A stretch of DNA of 64,000 nucleotides from a candidate division Hyd24-12 bacterium UBA6080 (lineage in GTDB: Bacteria > Fermentibacterota > Fermentibacteria > Fermentibacterales > JCC-6), in NCBI GenBank assembly GCA_002436025.1, contig DIXM01000004.1:77896-141895 (forward strand). Direction: 5' to 3'. Below are positions 24,122 to 32,846 of this stretch, one piece after another. Made by a program: the position numbers and the translations under genes. Numbering within the stretch: the first letter of the stretch is position 1; every line of letters begins with the position of its first letter. The notes below the pieces were generated by a model. The model was not told the origin of the DNA, searched no databases, and saw nothing but the letters and a program-made list of their open reading frames with translations.

Positions 24122-25876
24122 CTACCCTATTGTGATCCTGGCTTCAGGATACAGATACTTCGAAGAGTCCACCCTGAAGGTTGCGGCCGCAAGCGTTGCC
24201 GGCACCGTACGCCCTATGAACATGGTAATGATAACGATCCACTTTCCCAAAGTGGTAAGCCCGGGCGTTACTCCTGTCGACAACCCGACTGTTCCAAAGG
24301 CGCTCATGGATTCAAAAACATACTCCATGGGTTCCCGGGAGCCCATGGCAGCCTTTTCGGAAAGAAGCAGGGCGAATGCCGACGCCGAGAACACGACGAA
24401 TCCTATGGTAAAGATCGCTCCCGCCCTTCTCAGGTCGAAGTTCGGGATCCTTCTTTTCCAGATCTCAGGATTCAGTTTTCCCGTGATGAGCGACCGCGTG
24501 GAAAGCAGCATCAGCCCCAGGGCGGTGGTTTTCACCCCGCCGCCCGTACCACCCGGGGAAGCTCCAACGAACATCAGAAGGATGAAGAGCCAGCGGATCT
24601 GGGGCAGAAGGGAAGCCGTGGGCACAGTGTTGAAACCAGCGGTCCTCGGAGTAACCGCCTGAAGGAAGGAGTTCGCCAGCTTGTCTTCAAGGTTCATTCC
24701 CTTCAGTGTGTTGTTCCATTCCAGACCGAGGAAGGCCGTGAAAGCCAGCACTATGAGAATGAATGTCATCAGGCAGACGAAGCGGGACTGAAGGGGAAGG
24801 CGCATCCTGCGCCCCGTCCTGATGAACCCGACCCATCGCATGGTAATTGCCGTGAGCACCCCGAAACCAAGCCCTCCCAGCACTATGAGCGAACCGATGA
24901 TAACGGATGTTGCGGGTGAGCCGCTGAACCCTTCGAGATTTGACGAGTTCAGGCTGAAACCGGCGTTGCAGAAGGCGCTCACGCTGTGGAAAACGGACTG
25001 CCAGACAAGCTCGCCCATGCTCCACTCGGGTCTCAGACCCCTCCATGTTGACATGAGCATCAGCGCCCCGACTATCTCGATCACCAGTGTCCACATGATG
25101 ATGGAGACAATGATCTGTTTCAGGTCGCTGATGAAATCGCTGTCCATCAGGCGGCTCAGTGAGAAGGCGTCGCGCAGGCTGAGGTTCTTGCCCAGGGAAA
25201 GGGCGAAGAACGCGGCGAAGGTCATTATGCCCAGCCCGCCGGTCTGGATGAGCAGAAGTATGATGGACTGCCCGAACCCGGTGAAATCCTTCTCGGTGTC
25301 GATCACCGAAAGGCCCGTGACGCAGGTGGCGCTTGCGCTCGTGAAGAATGCGTCGGTGAATGTGATGGTGTACCCTTCGGGGGTGGCTTTGGGATGCATG
25401 AGGAGCAGGGCGCCCAGAAGGATGGTGATGAGGAAGCTTGCGGGAAGGACCAGGGCGGGGTTCAGCCTGCCGGCGAGCCTGATGATCATTCTCAGGATGA
25501 CCCGCCCCGCCATCAGGAAGGCGTAAACGGAGGCCGTCACGCCGGGCTCGGGGATCCATCGGGCACCCCACCCCGCAAGTGCAGCGGCAAAATGCAGCAG
25601 GATGCCGGCAAGCAGCAGTGAGCCCATGACCCGGAACCAGGGGGTGCGCCTGTCGGGCACGAGCCCGTCCCTTTTCGCCACGAAGGGCGCAAGAAGGAAC
25701 AGCACGCTCTCCAGAATGAAGAAAAGTGTTACGGGCTGCAACAGGCTGCTGCTGCTGATCTGGAAGTAGTGCCTCGCGGCGAACAAACCCATGACCAGCA
25801 GGCAGTTGGCGAATCCGTAGACCGTGCTGCCGAACCTTTTCAAGTATGCTTTCCCTTCCGCTGCGGATTGGAGCAT
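24122..25876 (-). CDS. TrkH/KtrB-type potassium transporter membrane subunit
   Basis: 584 residues from ATG 25876, the start nearest to the first helix; the longer open frame to 26086 overlaps the divergent aldolase gene and looks non-coding. Four pore loops with selectivity glycines can be seen: S-A-T-C-V-T-G-L-S, S-A-F-C-N-A-G-F-S, T-P-R-T-A-G-F-N-T and S-A-F-G-T-V-G-L-S. A G-A-S-P-G-G-T-G-G-G-V-K-T-T loop follows pore loop 3, as in the family. It moves potassium, with sodium or proton coupling in some members, and pairs with the downstream RCK protein. Two or three extra N-terminal helices make it longer than KtrB. Confidence 0.92.
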   Translation of the reverse strand: MLQSAAEGKAYLKRFGSTVYGFANCLLVMGLFAARHYFQISSSSLLQPVTLFFILESVLFLLAPFVAKRDGLVPDRRTPWFRVMGSLLLAGILLHFAAALAGWGARWIPEPGVTASVYAFLMAGRVILRMIIRLAGRLNPALVLPASFLITILLGALLLMHPKATPEGYTITFTDAFFTSASATCVTGLSVIDTEKDFTGFGQSIILLLIQTGGLGIMTFAAFFALSLGKNLSLRDAFSLSRLMDSDFISDLKQIIVSIIMWTLVIEIVGALMLMSTWRGLRPEWSMGELVWQSVFHSVSAFCNAGFSLNSSNLEGFSGSPATSVIIGSLIVLGGLGFGVLTAITMRWVGFIRTGRRMRLPLQSRFVCLMTFILIVLAFTAFLGLEWNNTLKGMNLEDKLANSFLQAVTPRTAGFNTVPTASLLPQIRWLFILLMFVGASPGGTGGGVKTTALGLMLLSTRSLITGKLNPEIWKRRIPNFDLRRAGAIFTIGFVVFSASAFALLLSEKAAMGSREPMEYVFESMSAFGTVGLSTGVTPGLTTLGKWIVIITMFIGRTVPATLAAATFRVDSSKYLYPEARITIG

Positions 25877-25927
25877 ATTTATCCATAACCGCCCAAAGGT
25901 CAAGCACCCTCCCTGGAAGGAGCCGCA

Positions 25928-27190
25928 ATGCACCCGGCAAAATACGAGAAGTTCCTTGGTCTTCGCCCAGTCAACGTGCGGAACGCCTTGCCCGGAAGCC
26001 TTTGCGGTCTGGCTTCGGGAAGGGATATAGCCCTTGCGGCCTCGAGGGCCGACGCCATAGTAATGGCCTGCAACATACGCCATCACATGTGCATCCCGGG
26101 CATATTCAGGGCGGCAAGAAAAGCCGATTCAGTGGTGATGCTCGAACTTGCCAAGTCCGAAGCCACATACACCGGGGTCTCCTTCGAGAACCTTCCTGGA
26201 ATCGCCGCCCATGTTTCCAGCCTCCTCGGTGACAGGATCGTATTCGGCCTTCACATGGATCACTTCGCGGTGAAGTCCACGTCGGAGAGGGATCATGCCA
26301 TGAAGGCCATTCCAGCTGCCATCGGCCATGGATGGACCAGCGTCGCCATAGACGCAAGCCACAACCCGGACTGGGAGAACCTCTCCTACACACGCGACGT
26401 GGCCCTCAGCATCCCTCCCTACATAGGCCTCGAGGCGGAAGTGGGGGAGATACGCGGCGGGGACGTTCTGACTACCGTACAGGAAGCCGAGTACTTCGTG
26501 GGCGGTCTGAACAGCTGGGGGGTCTTTCCCGACTTCCTTGCCATAAGCAACGGTTCGAAGCACGGCACCTACGACAGCGCTTCGGGCGAATCCGAGGGCA
26601 TAAACCTGGCGCGCACCGGCGAGATAGCCAGTGCCATCGAGCGGTACGGCTGCGTGATCGCCCAGCACGGGATCAGCGGAACTCCGCTTGACAAGGTTGG
26701 TCTCTTCACGAAGTACGGCATCCGCAAGGGTAATGTGGGAACGCTCTGGCAGAACGTTCTTTTCGGGCTGGACGTCGACCCGGAGAGCGGCAATGCGTAC
26801 ACCGAGAACGGCCGGTGGGTCAAGAGGCCCGATCGGGGCATCCCGATGGAACTCTGGAACGAGATGACCGCATACGCCGATTCCATCGGCATGGCCGGCA
26901 ACTCGGGGGACTACAAGAAGCTGAACCTTCCTTTCCACCACAGGATCATGGCCGTGGACGGTGAGTACAGGACCAGGATAATAGATGACACCGAGCGCTG
27001 GGCCCTCAGGTTCTTCGATGCCTTCAACTCGGTCGGAACCGCGTCCAGACTGGTCGATGCAGTCGCGGACAGGGGTGACTGGAACAGCTCACCATCAAGG
27101 AAGATAATCGTGGAGAGGGGTGCCTACGGAGCCCATAACCCGCCCGACGCCGGGACGGTCGAAGCCGTGAAGGGTGATTTTTCTGACTGA
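25928..27190 (+). CDS. Class II (zinc) ketose-bisphosphate aldolase-like protein
   Basis: 420 residues from ATG 25928 after GGAAGGAG. Class II aldolase features in order: G-L-H-M-D-H-F-A near residue 109 (zinc His), A-I-D-A-S-H, G-L-E-A-E-V-G-E-I-R-G-G, S-N-G-S-K-H-G-T-Y and A-Q-H-G-I-S-G-T. Some key residues differ from fructose-bisphosphate aldolase (H-x-D-H-G becomes H-M-D-H-F; H-G-G-S-G becomes H-G-I-S-G), and it is some 80-120 residues longer, with an extended C-terminus. It may act on another keto-sugar phosphate. The stop overlaps the pyrC start. Confidence 0.8.
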   Translation: MHPAKYEKFLGLRPVNVRNALPGSLCGLASGRDIALAASRADAIVMACNIRHHMCIPGIFRAARKADSVVMLELAKSEATYTGVSFENLPGIAAHVSSLLGDRIVFGLHMDHFAVKSTSERDHAMKAIPAAIGHGWTSVAIDASHNPDWENLSYTRDVALSIPPYIGLEAEVGEIRGGDVLTTVQEAEYFVGGLNSWGVFPDFLAISNGSKHGTYDSASGESEGINLARTGEIASAIERYGCVIAQHGISGTPLDKVGLFTKYGIRKGNVGTLWQNVLFGLDVDPESGNAYTENGRWVKRPDRGIPMELWNEMTAYADSIGMAGNSGDYKKLNLPFHHRIMAVDGEYRTRIIDDTERWALRFFDAFNSVGTASRLVDAVADRGDWNSSPSRKIIVERGAYGAHNPPDAGTVEAVKGDFSD

Positions 27191-28448
27191 CATTTACCTT
27201 TCAGGTCCAAGGGTCCTCAACCCCGCCCGGGGAACCGACTCGGTCGCGGACATTCTCATCCGCGACGGAAAGGTGGTCTTCCCCGCAGCCGGCGATGTTC
27301 CGCAGGGTTGTGAGATGATGGACTGCATGGGTCTCTGGGCCATGCCGGGCCTGGTGGACATGCACGTGCACCTCAGGACGCCCGGTAACACAGGCGCGGA
27401 GACCCTCGAATCGGGGCTGCGGGCCGCACTTGCGGGGGGAGTAACCACAGTCGGGCTAATGCCCAATACCAACCCCCCCATTGACAACCCGGAGCTGGCG
27501 GGAAAATTGATGCGGACCGTCGAAAACCTGAAGCTGGCGGCTGCGGTCCCCGTTCCCTGCGTTACCGTCGGCGGTGCCGGCGGCCCCCTGACAGACCTCG
27601 AGGCTTTTGCATCCCTTGGATTGAAGGCCTTCTCCGATGACGGCCATCCCGTAATGCCCGACCGGTCATTCCGGGCTGCGTGCGAAAGGATCGCCGCGTT
27701 CGGTGGCGTCCTGGTCGAGCACCCCGAGAACACCGCCCTAGCAGCGGGCGGGGTTGTGAACCTCGGACCCGTTTCTGTGGCACTTGGCGTTCCCGGCCTC
27801 TCCGAAGAGTCCGAGTGGTCCGACGCGGCCAGGTGTGTGGCCCTTCTCGAAGGCACGGGCGCAAGGCTTCACCTCACCCATCTGTCCAGCCCCGAGTCCG
27901 TGAGGATCGCAAGTCAAGCCGCCGCGAAAGGTCTTTCAGTTACCTGTGACGTCACACCGCACCACCTGGCGCTTTCCCACGACATCCTTCAGGCCCTTGG
28001 AAGTGCTGCGAAGATGAATCCTCCGCTGCGTTCTGAAGAGAGCAGGCGGGAACTCGTTTCAATGTGCGCCCACGGCCTCGTGGGTGTGGTGGCAAGCGAT
28101 CATGCCCCCCACACACGTGAATCGAAGGACATTCCCCTGCAGTCCGCCGCCTTCGGGGTCACCGGCCTCGAGACCCTTCTTCCGGTGACAATGGGCGTTC
28201 TGTCCGGTGAAGGGGGGATGTCGCCCCTGGCCGTTGTGGCAATGCTTTCCACAGCGCCAGCTTCGGTGCTTGGCATCGAGATCCCTGACCTTCGCAGTGA
28301 GACATGCGATTCGCTGGTCCTTTTCGACCCCGGGGAGGAGTGGGTCTTCCAGGGCGGGTACTCGCTTTCCAGGAATACGCCGTTCCTCGGCACGCGGCTC
28401 ACGGGAAGGGTTGTCATGACCCTTTGCAGGGGGAGGGTCTTTCAATGA
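27174..28448 (+). CDS. pyrC: Dihydroorotase
   Basis: 424 residues from GTG 27174, overlapping the aldolase gene by 17 bases. The metal site D-M-H-V-H-L-R is near residue 63; F-S-D-D-G-H-P, V-T-P-H-H-L-A-L and A-S-D-H-A-P-H-T follow, as expected for the long (type I) dihydroorotases. It closes N-carbamoyl-aspartate to dihydroorotate, step three of de novo UMP synthesis. pyrK, pyrD and pyrF follow in the same overlapping run, which supports a true dihydroorotase rather than an allantoinase-like relative. Confidence 0.92.
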   Translation: MIFLTDIYLSGPRVLNPARGTDSVADILIRDGKVVFPAAGDVPQGCEMMDCMGLWAMPGLVDMHVHLRTPGNTGAETLESGLRAALAGGVTTVGLMPNTNPPIDNPELAGKLMRTVENLKLAAAVPVPCVTVGGAGGPLTDLEAFASLGLKAFSDDGHPVMPDRSFRAACERIAAFGGVLVEHPENTALAAGGVVNLGPVSVALGVPGLSEESEWSDAARCVALLEGTGARLHLTHLSSPESVRIASQAAAKGLSVTCDVTPHHLALSHDILQALGSAAKMNPPLRSEESRRELVSMCAHGLVGVVASDHAPHTRESKDIPLQSAAFGVTGLETLLPVTMGVLSGEGGMSPLAVVAMLSTAPASVLGIEIPDLRSETCDSLVLFDPGEEWVFQGGYSLSRNTPFLGTRLTGRVVMTLCRGRVFQ

Positions 28449-30094
28449 GAATGCTTCCGGGACTTGCGCTGCTTCTGGTCCTGTTACCGGGATGCGCATA
28501 TTTCAACACTTTCTACAATGCCCGCAGGAAGTACGACGAAGCACTGGTCCTATACCGTGCCAATCCCGACAACCCGTCCTCCGCTGAAGAAGCCCTGCTC
28601 GAAGATGCCATCTACGGCGCCGGTAAGGTCCTTGCCAATTATCCCGAAAGCAGGTGGGTGGACGACGCCCAGCTGCTCCTGGGTGACGCATTCCTTCTCA
28701 AGGGGCAGCGCACCCTGACCGGCAGCGGCACTTCAAGCTTTCAGGACGCCATGATGGCTTACGGCGCCGTTCTTGTTATGAGCGGAGACCAGCGGGTACT
28801 GGACAGGGCAAGGCTGGGAATGGGCAGGGCTGCCATGTTGTTGGGGCGCTACAGCGACGCCGCTGCAGCCTTTCGCGAGGTCAGCGCGCAGGACCGGAGG
28901 CTTCACGCCCAGTCCAGGCTGCTTTTGTGTGATGCGCTTCTGCAGTCCGGGCTTGCGGATATGGCGCTGTCCGTGCTCGACACCCTTACCCCCCGTGGGG
29001 GCGACAGCCTCAGGGCCGAGTACTACATAACGCTGGGCAGGACCCTCATGGAGATGGGAATGCCTGACAGCGGCGCAGTGACCGCTCTCAGGGCGGTGGA
29101 GATAGAAACCCGTGGAACGGTTTACTACAGGGCCAACATGGTTTCCGCCGAAGCCTGGATCTCGGCGGGCCGGGCGGATATGGCTTCCTCTGTTCTTGAC
29201 CGCCTTCTCGGGAGCTACCGCACCAACACGGAAATGGCAGCCATTTCCCTTCTCAAGGGCAAGGCGGATCATGCATCCGGAAACATCGGCGGCGCGCTTC
29301 AGGCCTACCTCGACGCCTCGGAGTACGATACGAGCCGCGAGTCCGGCGCCGAGGCCCTTTATCTCAGGGCGCTCCTTCTCGAGGATCAGGGCAGGACAGA
29401 CGACGCCCTCGACGCGCTGACCTCTCTGGCTTCCCGTTCCGGCACGAACCTCTGGACCAGGGTCGCGGCGGACAGGCAAAGGGAGCTGTCCCTTCTAAGG
29501 CAGTACCAGGAAAAGCTTGCACTATCCGGCAATGAGGAAAGGCATCGATACCGGCTGCTCATGGCGGAGAAGAGCCTCGACCTCTACGGCAGAACACGGG
29601 AAACGGTGATGGAACTCAGGGATATCGCGGAAAACGCCGACCCTCTCAGAAGGGCCATGGCAATGAGCCTTCTGGCGGACATCGAGGGCACTCCTCCCGA
29701 CTCCGCCGCCCAGCTCCGTCTCGCTGTGCTTTCCCTGGCCGACAGCTCTGATCTGGCGGGCAGGATCGAAGTGCTTCTCGGGCTCCCTCCCGGCCCCTCT
29801 GCGAACAGCAGGCCCGGGGCTGTGATCGAGAGGGCCTGGAGGGATATGGAGGCCGGAAGGTACAGTGCCGCGTGGGAATCGATCGACGCCCTTCTAAGCT
29901 CTCACTGGAGCTACGAAACCAGGGAGCAGGCTCTGTGGGCGGCTTACAGGGCCGCTGACGGCGCCGGCATGGAACACACGCTTGTCGAGTCCTACCTTCG
30001 GGAACTGCTGCGGGACTATCCCGACACCATGGAGGGCTCTCAGGCGGCGCTCAGGCTCAATGCGGGCCAGGATGAAGGCGGGGAGGAGGAGTAG
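28445..30094 (+). CDS. TPR-repeat outer-membrane-type lipoprotein
   Basis: 549 residues from ATG 28445 (ATGA overlap with pyrC). The signal peptide ends in a lipobox L-L-P-G-C, with C-A-Y-F-N-T-F-Y-N-A-R-R after it. The rest is helical with many degenerate tetratricopeptide units: Y-P-E-S-R-W-V-D-D-A-Q-L-L-L-G at about residue 60, and A-L-Y-L-R-A-L-L-L-E-D-Q-G-R around 300. Such lipoproteins act as scaffolds in envelope assembly. I recall the same opening in proteins of uncultivated FCB lineages. Its place inside a pyrimidine operon is unexpected; co-transcription does not prove a shared function. Confidence 0.78.
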   Translation: MRMLPGLALLLVLLPGCAYFNTFYNARRKYDEALVLYRANPDNPSSAEEALLEDAIYGAGKVLANYPESRWVDDAQLLLGDAFLLKGQRTLTGSGTSSFQDAMMAYGAVLVMSGDQRVLDRARLGMGRAAMLLGRYSDAAAAFREVSAQDRRLHAQSRLLLCDALLQSGLADMALSVLDTLTPRGGDSLRAEYYITLGRTLMEMGMPDSGAVTALRAVEIETRGTVYYRANMVSAEAWISAGRADMASSVLDRLLGSYRTNTEMAAISLLKGKADHASGNIGGALQAYLDASEYDTSRESGAEALYLRALLLEDQGRTDDALDALTSLASRSGTNLWTRVAADRQRELSLLRQYQEKLALSGNEERHRYRLLMAEKSLDLYGRTRETVMELRDIAENADPLRRAMAMSLLADIEGTPPDSAAQLRLAVLSLADSSDLAGRIEVLLGLPPGPSANSRPGAVIERAWRDMEAGRYSAAWESIDALLSSHWSYETREQALWAAYRAADGAGMEHTLVESYLRELLRDYPDTMEGSQAALRLNAGQDEGGEEE

Positions 30095-30101
30095 GGCGTC
30101 C

Positions 30102-30854
30102 ATGACTGCCCCACGTGATTTCAACGCCGTTGTGACCGGTGTGGAGATTATCTGCCCGGGAGTTCTCAGGATGGGATTGCATGCGCCCGGCTTCAGCGGA
30201 ACGCCGGGGCAGTTCGTGGAGATGGAGCCCTCATGCGGCCCTTTTCCCATGACAAGAAGGCCTTTCACCATCAACAGGCTTCTCCCGGCCGGGCTTGAGG
30301 TGGTTTTCGAGGTCCTTGGCCGGGGAACCGGGCTTCTCGCAGGGCTGAAACCGGGTGACGAGGTTCGCACGCTGGGTCCACTGGGCAAGGGTTGGCGACT
30401 CACTTCCGGGAGATGGCTGCTCGTAGGCGGCGGGATGGGGGCGGCCGGTTTCCCTTTCCTCGCCGGTTCCCTTTTTGAGCCTCCCCTTGTTCTTCTGGGC
30501 GCCTCCACATCGAAGAGGCTTCTGCACACGGGGTGCGACCAGCTCACGATAACCGACGACGGCTCATCCGGGGTCAGGGGACGGGTGACCGAGCTTCTTG
30601 CGCGGACCGATCCCGGCCAATTCTCCACCATTGCCGTCTGCGGTCCCCTGCCAATGCTGAAAGCCGTTTGGGCTTCGGTTCCGGACCAGCACAGGCGCAA
30701 GGTCCAGGTCTCAACGGAGAGCAGGATGGGGTGCGGTTGGGGAGTATGCGAGGGCTGCTCCATACCGGTCCCCGGTGGTGGCTACAAGAAGTGCTGCACT
30801 GACGGCCCCGTTTTCACGGGTGAGGAACTTGACTGGGAAAGGTGGTCGGAATGA
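30102..30854 (+). CDS. pyrK: Dihydroorotate dehydrogenase electron-transfer subunit
   Basis: 250 residues; I use ATG 30102, since G-G-A-G-G-A-G-G lies about eleven bases before it and the upstream frame overlaps the TPR gene. The FAD-binding R-R-P-F-T-I is near residue 50, with nucleotide-binding L-V-G-G-G-M-G-A-A-G and V-C-G-P-L-P-M-L. The [2Fe-2S] Cys set is C-G-W-G-V-C-E-G-C plus a later C-C. It passes electrons from the PyrD flavin to NAD+, forming the 1B heterotetramer with the next gene. Confidence 0.92.
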   Translation: MTAPRDFNAVVTGVEIICPGVLRMGLHAPGFSGTPGQFVEMEPSCGPFPMTRRPFTINRLLPAGLEVVFEVLGRGTGLLAGLKPGDEVRTLGPLGKGWRLTSGRWLLVGGGMGAAGFPFLAGSLFEPPLVLLGASTSKRLLHTGCDQLTITDDGSSGVRGRVTELLARTDPGQFSTIAVCGPLPMLKAVWASVPDQHRRKVQVSTESRMGCGWGVCEGCSIPVPGGGYKKCCTDGPVFTGEELDWERWSE

Positions 30855-31732
30855 CGGTTTTTCCGCCCTTGCTCTCAAGGCGCCTGTGGGGGAGGTCCTT
30901 CGACTCCCCGATCATCCTTGCGGGCGGAACGGCGGGGTTCGGCACCGAGCTCATCCTGACCGACGGAGGCTGCCTTGAAGGCGTTGCCGCCGTTGTGTCA
31001 AAATCCGTCACGTTAAACCCGCGGGCAGGAAACCCTCCACCCCGCATTCAGGAGACCGAATTCGGTCTGTTAAACTCCATCGGTCTTGCGAATCCGGGTG
31101 TTTACTCTGTTGTAAGCCATGTACTTGAGCAGTCAGTTAACATGTCGTGCCCCCTCATCGTGAACGTGGCGGGCGAGACTGAGGATGAGTTTGCCCGGGT
31201 GGTTCAGGTGCTGGAGGGATCACCGGTCCCCTGGGCTTACGAGGTCAACGTATCCTGCCCAAATGTGGCCAGCGGAGGGCTTCCCTTCGGATCAGACCCC
31301 CGGGCGGTCGAAAGGATATCCCGCACGGTGGCGGGCGTCACGGCAAGGCCCTTCTGCGTGAAACTGACACCAAACGCGGGAAGCCTTGTCGAAACCGCCG
31401 TTGCCGCCCAGGAGGGGGGGGCGTCAGGGGTCACTGTGTGTAACACCTTCCTGGGCATGAAGATGGACTGGAAAACGGGAACGACCCTGTTAAGGAAGAA
31501 GGTCGCGGGGTATTCTTCCCCAGCCCTGCTGCCCCTCGTGGTGGCCCGGGTGTGGCAGGTATCCCAGGCGGTTTCGGTGCCTGTACTTGCATCGGGCGGG
31601 GTCGCCCGGGGAGAGGACATACTTGAACTCCTGGCCGCAGGAGCGGAGATGGTCCAGGTTGGATCAAGGCTCATGCGGCGCCCCCATGCTCCGCGGGAAC
31701 TGCTTCAGGAAGCCCGGGGACTCCTGGAATGA
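30851..31732 (+). CDS. pyrD: Dihydroorotate dehydrogenase, class 1B catalytic subunit
   Basis: 293 residues from ATG 30851 (ATGA overlap with pyrK). An FMN TIM barrel: S-K-S-V-T-L-N-P-R-A-G-N-P-P-P-R, L-N-S-I-G-L-A-N-P-G, and the catalytic Cys in E-V-N-V-S-C-P-N-V near residue 134, the class 1B signature. V-L-A-S-G-G-V-A and Q-V-G-S-R-L end the phosphate-binding site. It oxidises dihydroorotate to orotate. Pairing with pyrK fits an NAD-dependent cytosolic enzyme. Confidence 0.94.
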   Translation: MTVFPPLLSRRLWGRSFDSPIILAGGTAGFGTELILTDGGCLEGVAAVVSKSVTLNPRAGNPPPRIQETEFGLLNSIGLANPGVYSVVSHVLEQSVNMSCPLIVNVAGETEDEFARVVQVLEGSPVPWAYEVNVSCPNVASGGLPFGSDPRAVERISRTVAGVTARPFCVKLTPNAGSLVETAVAAQEGGASGVTVCNTFLGMKMDWKTGTTLLRKKVAGYSSPALLPLVVARVWQVSQAVSVPVLASGGVARGEDILELLAAGAEMVQVGSRLMRRPHAPRELLQEARGLLE

Positions 31733-32145
31733 GGATGAGGCACGGGGCAGCGGTATGCACCGCGATCCTTCTCTTTACGGGCTGCATGCTGGTATCCAGC
31801 CCCGTCTACCGATACACCGGAACCTCCGCCCGGCAGGCCGTGACTTCCGGTCTTTCCCTGAGGGGCTACGCAAGCTGGTACGGCGATGCATTTCATGGCA
31901 GAAAGACCGCCAACGGAGAGCTCTTCGACATGAACGGGCTCACTTGCGCCCATCGTTCCCTGCCGTTCGGAACCATGCTCGTCGTGACAAACACCGCGAA
32001 CAGCAGAACCGTAACGGTGAGGGTCAACGACAGGGGACCCTTTGTTTCCGGCCGCATAGTTGACCTTTCAAGGGGCGCCGCCTCCCGGCTCGACATGCTT
32101 GAAAGCGGAACCGTACTTGTGGATATGAAGGTGGTGGACCAATGA
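31729..32145 (+). CDS. rlpA: RlpA-like septal ring lipoprotein (double-psi beta barrel)
   Basis: 138 residues from ATG 31729 (ATGA overlap with pyrD). Signal peptide with lipobox L-F-T-G-C. The double-psi barrel follows: A-S-W-Y-G-D-A-F-H-G-R-K-T-A-N-G-E, then H-R-S-L-P-F-G-T, then V-R-V-N-D-R-G-P-F-V and I-V-D-L-S-R-G-A-A. In RlpA this fold cleaves naked glycan strands or binds them during division. No SPOR domain is present, so this is the short form. It lies between pyrD and pyrF. Confidence 0.9.
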   Translation: MRMRHGAAVCTAILLFTGCMLVSSPVYRYTGTSARQAVTSGLSLRGYASWYGDAFHGRKTANGELFDMNGLTCAHRSLPFGTMLVVTNTANSRTVTVRVNDRGPFVSGRIVDLSRGAASRLDMLESGTVLVDMKVVDQ

Positions 32146-32843
32146 ACGGAATTGCCCGTGTTTTCGTGGCCGTGACCAGTGACTGCGGCAACAGCGCCAC
32201 GGAAATCATTTCTCCACTGAGAGGCCTTCCAGTGGGGATCAAGATAGGTCTGGAGCTCTTCACCAGGGAGGGACCCCCGATAGTTGCGAGGGTCAGGGAC
32301 CTTGGCTTCCAGGTTTTCCTCGACCTGAAGTTCCACGACATTCCCCACACCGTTCAGGGCGCCGTTCGTTCCGCCTGCCTCCTGAAGCCGGACATACTGA
32401 ACGTGCACGCGTCGGGTGGGATCGGGATGATGAGGGCCGCCTCCGAGGCCGTCTCGGCAGGCACGAAGCTCATAGCTGTAACCATCCTCACAAGTCTCGA
32501 TTCCTCTGACCTGGCGCTTCTTGCGCCGGGACTCACCCCCCGTGACGCATCGGTACGGCTGGCAGTCGCTGCGCATTCCGCGGGACTTGGCGGCGTGGTC
32601 TGCTCACCACACGAGGTCGGACCGATAAGGGAGGCCACCGGACCTGCTTTCTTCATCATCACTCCGGGAGTGAGGCCGGCCGATTCCTCGGCTGACGATC
32701 AGAAGAGGGTGATGACGCCCGGGGGGGCCATCACCGCAGGAGCAGACTCGCTGGTGGTGGGAAGACCCGTAACGGGCGCCCCGGATCCCCGCCGTGCGGC
32801 CCTCGAGATACTGCGGGAGGTCGAAGAGGCCCTGCAGGGCTGA
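32142..32843 (+). CDS. pyrF: Orotidine 5'-phosphate decarboxylase
   Basis: 233 residues from ATG 32142 (ATGA overlap). Start A-V-T-S-D, then G-I-K-I-G-L-E-L-F, the catalytic D-L-K-F-H-D-I-P, and the closing T-P-G-V-R and V-V-G-R-P-V-T phosphate-binding segments. It decarboxylates OMP to UMP. The K-x-x-D arrangement is intact. This completes C, K, D and F of the pathway in one run; pyrB, pyrE and carAB are not in the window. Confidence 0.94.
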   Translation: MNGIARVFVAVTSDCGNSATEIISPLRGLPVGIKIGLELFTREGPPIVARVRDLGFQVFLDLKFHDIPHTVQGAVRSACLLKPDILNVHASGGIGMMRAASEAVSAGTKLIAVTILTSLDSSDLALLAPGLTPRDASVRLAVAAHSAGLGGVVCSPHEVGPIREATGPAFFIITPGVRPADSSADDQKRVMTPGGAITAGADSLVVGRPVTGAPDPRRAALEILREVEEALQG

Positions 32844-32846
32844 CCA

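Noticed and set aside
24687..25940. Open frame of 417 codons overlapping the potassium transporter in another frame
   Set aside because: Arg/His/Pro-rich nonsense in the shifted frame of a well-supported gene.
28445..30094. Possibility that the TPR lipoprotein is BamD
   Set aside because: It is twice BamD's length and lacks the BamD repeat layout; only the lipobox and TPR are shared.
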